Of a stretch of 64,000 nucleotides of DNA, positions 55,467 through 64,000 are shown piece by piece; position 1 is the first letter of the stretch; the number at the start of each line of letters is the position of its first letter. The position numbers were made by a program, and so were the translations under genes. The DNA lies in the NCBI RefSeq assembly GCF_029868385.1, contig NZ_JARWNX010000061.1, positions 211,816 to 275,815 of the forward strand, in the 5' to 3' direction. The stretch comes from Nocardia cyriacigeorgica (lineage in GTDB: Bacteria; Actinomycetota; Actinomycetes; Mycobacteriales; Mycobacteriaceae). Below the pieces are notes generated by a model. The model did no database searches and was not told the DNA's origin. It was given only the letters and a program-made list of their open reading frames with translations.

Positions 55467-56348
55467 CTATCGGATTTCGGAACGGGACGCGCGTACCGTC
55501 ACGGCGCGACCAGGATTGTCGCGCAACGTGTCGGCGAGATCACCGATACCGCCGACCATCGGCACCGGCGGCCGGTTCAGGGCATCCAAGCTCTCCGCCA
55601 CATAGGTGGGCAGCAGGTCCGCGGACAGCTCCGGCAACTCCGCGAGGGTGCTCACGCCGGTGAGCACCAGCAGCGAATCCAGCTCCACCCGCTGCGCGCC
55701 TTCGATATCGGTGTCGAGGCGATCGCCCACGACCAGCGCATCGCGCGTACCCGCCCGCACCAGCGCGTCCTCGAGCAGCGGCGCGTACGGTTTGCCCGCG
55801 ACGATCGGCTCACGATCGGAGGCGGCGCGCAAGGCCGCCACCATCGCACCGTTGCCCGGTGCGAGACCACGTTCGTTCGGCAGCGTCCTATCGGTGTTGG
55901 CGGCGACCCACAGCGCGTCCGCGCGCAACGCATAGGCGGCCTCGGCCAGATCCGGCCAACCGGTCTGCGGCGAATGCCCCTGCACGACCGCAGCGGGAAC
56001 CGAACCGTTGAACCGGCGCACCGGACTCAACCCGGCCGCGGTCACCTCGGCGGCCAGATCATCGGTGCCGACGACCAGAACCTGCGCCCGCGGCGCCAGC
56101 CGTTCGGCCAGCAGCCGCGCCGCCGCCTGCGCACTCGTCACGACGTCCTCGGTCCCGGCCTGATAGCCGAGCTCGGCCAGATGCCGCGCCACTGCTCCCG
56201 GCCCGCGGCTCGCATTGTTGGTGACATACACCAGCCGCTGCGCCCCACCCGCCAACGCCTGCGGCGCACCGTCGATCACATCCGGCCCGCGATACAGCGT
56301 CCCGTCCAGATCGAGCAGCAGCGCACCGTACCCGTCCCGCAACCGCAT
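55467..56348 (-). CDS. HAD-IIA phosphatase (Rv1692-like, NagD/glycerol-3-phosphate phosphatase type)
   Basis: About 293 residues. HAD motifs: LLLDLDGTLYRG with both catalytic Asp, the class IIA cap, KPYAPLLEDAL with the Lys and VVGDRLDTDIEGAQ with acidic motif IV. Rv1692 has been described as a glycerol-3-phosphate phosphatase in lipid recycling. ATG 56348 with GAGGGAG upstream; a GTG one codon upstream is possible. The long in-frame extension beyond is inside repeat DNA and is rejected. Confidence 0.92.
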   Translation of the reverse strand: MRLRDGYGALLLDLDGTLYRGPDVIDGAPQALAGGAQRLVYVTNNASRGPGAVARHLAELGYQAGTEDVVTSAQAAARLLAERLAPRAQVLVVGTDDLAAEVTAAGLSPVRRFNGSVPAAVVQGHSPQTGWPDLAEAAYALRADALWVAANTDRTLPNERGLAPGNGAMVAALRAASDREPIVAGKPYAPLLEDALVRAGTRDALVVGDRLDTDIEGAQRVELDSLLVLTGVSTLAELPELSADLLPTYVAESLDALNRPPVPMVGGIGDLADTLRDNPGRAVTVRASRSEIR

Positions 56349-56566
56349 CACATCACTCCCTCGCACCGCCCGATCCTCCCATCCGCCCCCGTCCCGAGCA
56401 CGACCGGTGCCGATCGACGCATTCTCGGTCGAGAACGCCATTCGCCGATCGGGCGCACCCCGCGAGATCCGGGTGCGATGTCTCACCGGCGGATCCGCAC
56501 CCATCGTGCGGGGCAGCTGGAGCGACCGCGACAACGCCGACGAGCGGCTCACGCATGGGGTCGAAT
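56349..56566. other. promoter-proximal noncoding region before the repeat array
   Basis: About 218 bp between the HAD start and the first clear unit of the degenerate repeat. No gene. The promoter of the HAD-Rv1693-tlyA-nadK-recN run should be here; no strong -10/-35 pair was recognised. Confidence 0.35.
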
Positions 56567-57300
56567 ACACCGGGCAGGCGTTGCGGAGTCGAACAATCGT
56601 TGGATCTGCCACCAAACGTTTCACACACCGGCCGCCTTACCGGCTACGCGCCCACGGTGCATCCGACGGGCGCGTCGAGACCAGCAGCCGAGAACACCAG
56701 CCCTCCCGGCCATCGCATCCCTGGCCAGTCCGATGGCGCGGGCGACTACCGCCGAACGCTATGACTCCCGCCACCTGCCCTGGCTGCGCGCCCTCGGCGG
56801 CTTCAGCGAGCGCGTCGGGACCGACGATCGAGAAATACGAGCCACCCTGACCAGCTGCACGTCCCAGCGAAGTCGCCGACCTGACCGATCTATCGTGCGA
56901 GACCGCACGAACCCCCGCGGCCGTGCACGACTACGCATCTCCGGCAGGCCCGCAGCGCGAGCGATCTGCCACCGAGACACGATGAACACCGGCCATCCTG
57001 CCTTTGCATCCGTGGTCGGTCCAAACAGCGCGCGATCTATCGCCGGATCACTTCGGACTCTCGCTCCCGCCCGGCTACGCGCCCTCGGTGACTCCGGCGG
57101 GCACGTTGGACCTACAGCGGAGAACACCAGCCCTCTGACCAGGTGCGTGGCCGGTGAGTTCGGCGCGAGCGGTCCACGTCGAGACCGTACGAACACCCGC
57201 CGCCACGGACGGCTACGCATCCCTCGTGAGTCGGTGACGTGAGCCGCCTACCACCGAAACGCTATGAACACCGGCCGCTCTGTCCGGCTACGCATCTCCG
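56567..57300. repeat. degenerate tandem repeat array, period about 73 bp, ~10 units
   Basis: Ten or eleven diverged head-to-tail units with starts near 56567, 56641, 56708, 56782, 56851, 56929, 57001, 57075, 57142, 57211 and 57287, spaced 66-78 bp. Each opens with a GGCTACGCATCTCCGGTGAG-like block and ends with a GAACACCGGCC- or GAACACCAGCC-like block. Three sub-types seem to alternate: ACGCTATGAACACCGG (near 57261, 56990), GACCGTACGAACACCC (57184, 56901) and GGAGAACACCAGCCCTC (57120, 56690). The last unit supplies the final codons and stop of the TPR gene. There is no coding potential, and no identical repeats and spacers as in CRISPR. Confidence 0.75.
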
Positions 57301-60300
57301 GTGAGTTCGGCGGCGCGTTCTTCGGCGTCGGTGTCGCCGTCGAGGTCGGCGGCGGCCGCGTTGAGGAACCAGGTCAGGCCCTCATCGGTGCGGCCGGCGG
57401 CGACGAGGGCGTCGGCGTAGGCGTAGAACAGGCGCGCGGCTGCCGAGCCGGTGCGGGCCGGGTCGAGTTCGTTGGTTTGCAGGGTGACCACGGCCTGGTC
57501 GTACTGGCCGAGATCCATGCGGGCGCCCGCCACCACGATGCGCAGTTCGGTGGCCTCGTCGCCGCGCAGTGCCCTGGCTTCCTCGCTACGCCCCAGTTCG
57601 ATGGCGCGTTCGGGACGGCCGAGTCCGCGTTCGCAGTCGGCCATCACCGCGAGCAGCCCGGAACCACCGGACATGCGCCGCGCGGTGCGCAGCTCCGACA
57701 GGGCTTCGGCCCATTCACCGGCGTGATAGGCCACCACACCGGCAGTTTCCCGGACCACCGCGATGCGACCGGCCCGCTGCCGTGCGGCACGCGCATGCGC
57801 GAGGGCCAGGCCCGGATCGTCGTCGAGCAGTCGCGCGGCCATCACCAGATGCCTGGCAACGGTTTCGGCGTTGCCCTTGTCCAAGCTCAGCAGGTCGCGC
57901 CGGATCGTGGTGTCCAGATCAGAGGCTTGGACGTCGTCGGGCAGATCCGGCTCTTCGGGGCGGGGCGGACGACGATCCATCATCCGACCGCCCGGCGACC
58001 GGCCACCCTCGCCGCCGCGTCGCCTATCGCCACCGCGGTCGTCGCCGCGATGTCCTTCATCGCGCCGCTTCGGCCCACGTTCGTTCCAGCCGCCTTCGCG
58101 CCGGTTACGGTCACCGTTGTCGGCCACATCGCCCCGCTCTCCGGTCTGTGCGGCTGCCACGAACCGCTCCTCGGCGAGGCTATCGCGGGAGGCCGCGCTC
58201 GCGCTGGGCTCGCGGTTCTCGTCGCGGTCGGCGTCGCCACCGTCGCTGATCAAGTCTGCCGGTCCAGCCGCACGATTCGAATCGCCACGCCGATCGGACC
58301 GCGTACCGTCGGCGGCGCCCCGCTCGCGGTTCGCCTCCCGGCCGGAGTCGCCACCCTCGCCGATCAAGTCAGCCGGGCGATCCTCGTGAATCGAACCAGC
58401 AGGCCGATCGGACTGCACATCGTCGACAGCGTTCTTCCCGGAGGATCCCACTTCCGCAACGGATGCGGCTGCGCCGCCCGCGTGAGCCGAATCGGTCGCA
58501 TCGATTCGCGCCGGATCAGCCGCCGGCGTTGCCGAATCCTCCGACACGCTTCGCGACTCATCTCGACGCGTCCCTGCTGACTCTGGTGGCAGTTCCTCGT
58601 CACGGGTACGCGCAGTATCCGACGATGCCGGACGCGACTCATCGTCACGATCGTCCACCGCACCCGACCGCGCTGATCGCACCTGGTCGCCGTCAGTGCG
58701 CGCTGCACCCACCGACGCCCTCCTCGATTCCCCCTCGCGAGCGACCGCCACGCCGGACGTCTCGGATCGCAGCCGGTCGCCGTCGGCTCGGCCTGCATCC
58801 GTCGACCCACCCTCATGAGCGGGCTCGACACCCGATGTCTCGGATCGCAGCCGGGCGTCAGCGCGTCCTGCGTCCGCTGTCCCCGCTTCATCGTCACGAG
58901 TGTGCGCCGCGCCCGACACGTCGGATCGCGCCTGATCTTCGTGAGCCTGCGTCGCACGCGCTGATTCCGGTCGCGGCGCTCCCTCGCCCCGCTGACCGGA
59001 ATCCGCTGGTTCCGGGCTCACACCCAGGTCGCGCTCATTCCGGGTACCGGTCGACTCGGTTGGCGCGAAGTCTTTGTCATCCCGTCGACCGCGGGCGCCG
59101 AAGTCGCGATCGGAGCCGGAGCTGCGATCACGTGCGTCAGAGCGTGGGGTCGAGCGGCCGAACGATTCGTCATCGCGGCGACGGAAGCCGCCACCGCGCC
59201 GCCCCTCGGTGCCCGAGTCGTCGCGCTTCGCGCGGTATCCGCCATCGGACTGCCCGCCGTCGTGTTCACGCCGACGGAAGCCAGCACCGTTCGCGTCGCG
59301 GCCGCTGCGGGAATCGTCCCCCGAGCGCCGGAACCCACCGGGCCGGTCACCCGACTTGCCCGGACGTCCGCTGTCATCATCGCGGCGACGGAAACCACCC
59401 TGGCCCGTACCGCGCGGACGATCATCCGCGCCACGGTGGCGGTCGTCACGACCACGCTGGCGGTCGTCCCCGCCACGGTAACGATCACCGGCGCCCCGGT
59501 ATCGGTCGTCCGTACCGCGCTGCCGGTCGTCGCGACCGTACTGACGGTTGTCACGCCCCCCGCGGGAGTCGTCCGCGGACCGCCGGAATCCGCCGGGCCG
59601 GTCGCCGAAGTTTCCGCGACGTCCGGATTCCGGGCGGGAATCCCGATCACGATCACCGCGGAAGCCGCCGCCACGGTTGCCGCTGCGCGCCGGCGAACCG
59701 GAGTTGTCGTCGGATCGGCGACGATCATCGAATCCACGACGGTCGGCACGGTCGCCGGACCGACCGAATCCGCGACGGTCCTGATAATCCGACGATCCTC
59801 GGTCGCGGCGGTCACCGCCGTACCTGTTGTCGGCTCCGCGATCGTTCCGGGACCGGTCACCCGAGTCGCGCCTCGGTCCGTCATCGCGACGGTCGCGCCA
59901 CTGCGGGCGACCCTCGGATGATCCGCGCCGATCGGAATCACGTCGGTCTGATTCCCGCCGGTCCCGGTATCCGCCACGGTCGTCGTCGCTGCGGTTCCAG
60001 TTGCCGCGCTGCGGACGATCACCGCTGTCATTGCGCGGTCCGCGCCGCGCCGGGCCACCTTCACGCGGTTCCCAGCTGTCGCGTCCACCGCGCTGGAAGC
60101 TGCCACGCTCGCCGCCTCGCGTGGAGTCACCGCGGCCGCGGGCGGCGTCGCGGTCATTCCATCTGCCACGATCGCCGGAGTTCTTGCCGCGGTTCCCGTC
60201 GCCGCGGTCCTGGCGATCATCGCGTCGTCCGGTTCCGCGCTCGTCATATCCGCCTCGGGCCCGACCGCCGCGGTCACCGGAGCCACTGCGGTCGCCCCGG

Positions 60301-60371
60301 TTGTCGCTGCGGCCTCCGCGCTCGGGATCGTTGCGGCGGAAAGGTTTCCGACCGTCGTTCTGTTCCGGCAC
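57288..60371 (-). CDS. TPR protein with ~800-residue Arg/Gly/Asp-rich disordered N-terminus (Rv1691-like)
   Basis: About 1027 residues. The C-terminal ~220 residues (from LPDDVQASDLDTTIRRDLLSL) form tetratricopeptide-like helical repeats (GLALAHARAARQRAGRIAVV, EWAEALSELRTARRMSGG, QYDQAVVTLQTNEL) and align in place with Rv1691, which consists of little else. Residues 1 to ~490 are RGG-like, built of GGFRRRDDDS-type and DDRYRGAGDR-type repeats, and ~480-800 are Ser/Asp/Glu/Ala-rich with ~30-residue repeats. The whole tail is predicted disordered and polyampholytic, suggesting RNA binding or condensate formation. GTG 60371 after AAAGGGA is the start; longer frames run into rRNA DNA. First gene downstream of the rRNA operon. 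Confidence 0.85.
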   Translation of the reverse strand: MPEQNDGRKPFRRNDPERGGRSDNRGDRSGSGDRGGRARGGYDERGTGRRDDRQDRGDGNRGKNSGDRGRWNDRDAARGRGDSTRGGERGSFQRGGRDSWEPREGGPARRGPRNDSGDRPQRGNWNRSDDDRGGYRDRRESDRRDSDRRGSSEGRPQWRDRRDDGPRRDSGDRSRNDRGADNRYGGDRRDRGSSDYQDRRGFGRSGDRADRRGFDDRRRSDDNSGSPARSGNRGGGFRGDRDRDSRPESGRRGNFGDRPGGFRRSADDSRGGRDNRQYGRDDRQRGTDDRYRGAGDRYRGGDDRQRGRDDRHRGADDRPRGTGQGGFRRRDDDSGRPGKSGDRPGGFRRSGDDSRSGRDANGAGFRRREHDGGQSDGGYRAKRDDSGTEGRRGGGFRRRDDESFGRSTPRSDARDRSSGSDRDFGARGRRDDKDFAPTESTGTRNERDLGVSPEPADSGQRGEGAPRPESARATQAHEDQARSDVSGAAHTRDDEAGTADAGRADARLRSETSGVEPAHEGGSTDAGRADGDRLRSETSGVAVAREGESRRASVGAARTDGDQVRSARSGAVDDRDDESRPASSDTARTRDEELPPESAGTRRDESRSVSEDSATPAADPARIDATDSAHAGGAAASVAEVGSSGKNAVDDVQSDRPAGSIHEDRPADLIGEGGDSGREANRERGAADGTRSDRRGDSNRAAGPADLISDGGDADRDENREPSASAASRDSLAEERFVAAAQTGERGDVADNGDRNRREGGWNERGPKRRDEGHRGDDRGGDRRRGGEGGRSPGGRMMDRRPPRPEEPDLPDDVQASDLDTTIRRDLLSLDKGNAETVARHLVMAARLLDDDPGLALAHARAARQRAGRIAVVRETAGVVAYHAGEWAEALSELRTARRMSGGSGLLAVMADCERGLGRPERAIELGRSEEARALRGDEATELRIVVAGARMDLGQYDQAVVTLQTNELDPARTGSAAARLFYAYADALVAAGRTDEGLTWFLNAAAADLDGDTDAEERAAELTGDA

Positions 60372-60429
60372 GGTGGTCCCTTTCTGAGTTGCGCGCGTGG
60401 GTGGCTTCGGCCACGAATTCTCGCGGTAT

Positions 60430-60451
60430 GTGCCCGATGTTCGCCGGGCAC
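60430..60451. terminator. secondary hairpin after the rRNA terminator
   Basis: GTGCCCG (60430-60436) and CGGGCAC (60445-60451) with an 8-base loop. It is shorter than the main terminator and lies between it and the TPR gene; it may be a backup stop or part of that gene's leader. Confidence 0.4.
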
Positions 60452-60467
60452 TATTGGCATATAAACG

Positions 60468-60502
60468 ACGATAGGGGACCCAGTGTATGGGTCCCCTATC
60501 GT
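60468..60502 (-). terminator. rRNA operon terminator
   Basis: Perfect 14-bp stem (60468-60481 and 60489-60502; core ATAGGGGACCC/GGGTCCCCTAT), loop of 7, followed on the minus strand by CGTTTATAT. Ten bases beyond the end of 5S rRNA. This is the classical rrn terminator. Confidence 0.9.
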
Positions 60503-60511
60503 GAAGGATGT

Positions 60512-60628
60512 TCCGGCGGTGTCCTACTCTCCCACACCCTGTCGAGTGCAGTACCATCGGCGCTGGTGGCCTTAGCTTCCGGGTTCGGAATGGGACCGGG
60601 CGTTTCCCCACCGCTATAGCCGCCGTAA
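60512..60628 (-). rRNA. rrf: 5S ribosomal RNA
   Basis: About 117 nt. On the minus strand it begins TTACGGCGGCTATAGCGG and contains the conserved CGGTCCCATTCCGAACCCGG and GAAGCTAAGGCC blocks, ending GTAGGACACCGCCGG. The ends pair to form helix I. Ends are assigned by comparison with known actinobacterial 5S and may be off by a base or two. Confidence 0.95.
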
Positions 60629-60787
60629 CTCTATGAAACTATCCACACCCGTGTGACGACAGGGATTTCGAGGGCTTGGCCCTCGGAGTACCCGATCGAA
60701 GGGAGTGTCGTGACACTCCCTCATCGGAAGACACTGGCCTGAGGCCTCAACATCTTCCAATCACACAGTTCGTGTGTTGTTTCAGAT

Positions 60788-60804
60788 ACTGCACAGTGGA
60801 CGCG
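60788..60804 (-). other. 3' half of the 23S processing stem
   Basis: The 17 bases here (ACTGCACAGTGGACGCG on the plus strand) are the exact complement of 63966-63982 on the other side of the 23S gene. In the transcript the two pair to loop out 23S for RNase III cleavage. Confidence 0.8.
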
Positions 60805-60814
60805 TAGCTTCTTT

Positions 60815-63952
<3,138 letters not shown>

Positions 63953-64000
63953 TAACAAAGATGCTCGCGTCCACTGTGCAGTTCTCAAACAACACACCCG
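63953..64000 (-). other. 16S-23S spacer (partial), with 5' half of the processing stem
   Basis: The last 48 bases contain CGCGTCCACTGTGCAGT (63966-63982), the partner of 60788-60804. The rest of the spacer and the 16S gene are outside the window. No tRNA is visible in this piece. Confidence 0.8.

Noticed and set aside
56567..57300. CRISPR array
   Set aside because: Units are diverged throughout, without identical repeats separated by unrelated spacers, and no cas genes are present.
58463..60619. 718-codon open frame antisense to the RG-rich TPR gene, ending in the 5S region
   Set aside because: Arg/His/Gly composition is the mirror of the repetitive sense gene, and it runs into rRNA.

Overview
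The window looks like chromosome from a mycolic-acid actinomycete, most probably a Nocardia. Coding sequence is GC-rich and GTG starts are frequent. There is an antigen-85-type mycolyltransferase, an F420-dependent oxidoreductase and a class A beta-lactamase lipoprotein. From 37 to 60 kb the gene order follows Mycobacterium tuberculosis Rv1691-Rv1713. The genus is inferred from gene content; no 16S gene is present to confirm it.

Layout. 0-15 kb: unlinked envelope and metabolic genes (beta-lactamase, PhoD phosphatase, MscS channel, Clp-type AAA+ ATPase, SDR, an aminotransferase divergent from an HxlR regulator with a double-palindrome operator, mycolyltransferase, and a secreted pair including a beta-propeller). 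15-23 kb: copper functions. A His-every-third-residue protein sits behind a perfect CsoR-type operator and a CopB-type P-ATPase carries the same His pattern. A DHA2 efflux pump with three extra C-terminal beta-sandwich repeats lies between them. 22.9-27.8 kb: a general-stress island made of sigF, its anti-sigma factor, a STAS antagonist, CsbD, DUF6480, a 38-codon membrane peptide, a stress protein and a Cys-rich zinc-ribbon protein. Five promoters here share the form G(A/T)TT-N15-GGGTA, including one in front of the sigma operon itself. 27.8-30.4 kb: a basic amino-acid decarboxylase divergent from a YbdK-type carboxylate-amine ligase. 30.4-36.8 kb: a fructose PTS regulon, with ptsI divergent from deoR-fruK-fruA(IIABC)-ptsH around an inverted-repeat operator.

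37-60 kb: the conserved division, chromosome and nucleotide block, nearly all on the minus strand and often joined by ATGA or GTGA overlaps. Minus-strand transcription order is TPR protein, HAD phosphatase, small ORF, tlyA, nadK, recN, [inserted plus-strand gntP-gntK-SRPBCC], steA, steB/mctB, pyrG, NUDIX, xerD, parA, scpA, scpB, rluB, cmk, der. The TPR protein has gained an ~800-residue Arg/Gly/Asp-rich disordered N-terminus. A degenerate noncoding tandem repeat of about 73 bp lies between it and the HAD gene and supplies its last codons. 60.5-64 kb: the 3' part of an rRNA operon on the minus strand (23S, 5S, terminator). The 16S gene lies beyond the right edge.

The most notable material is the compact SigF regulon with its promoter code, the paired His-triplet copper proteins with CsoR-like sites, the ~73-bp repeat array, the RG-rich TPR protein, and the MFS pump fused to regulatory-type beta-sandwich repeats. 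No CRISPR array, prophage, insertion sequence or tRNA gene was seen.
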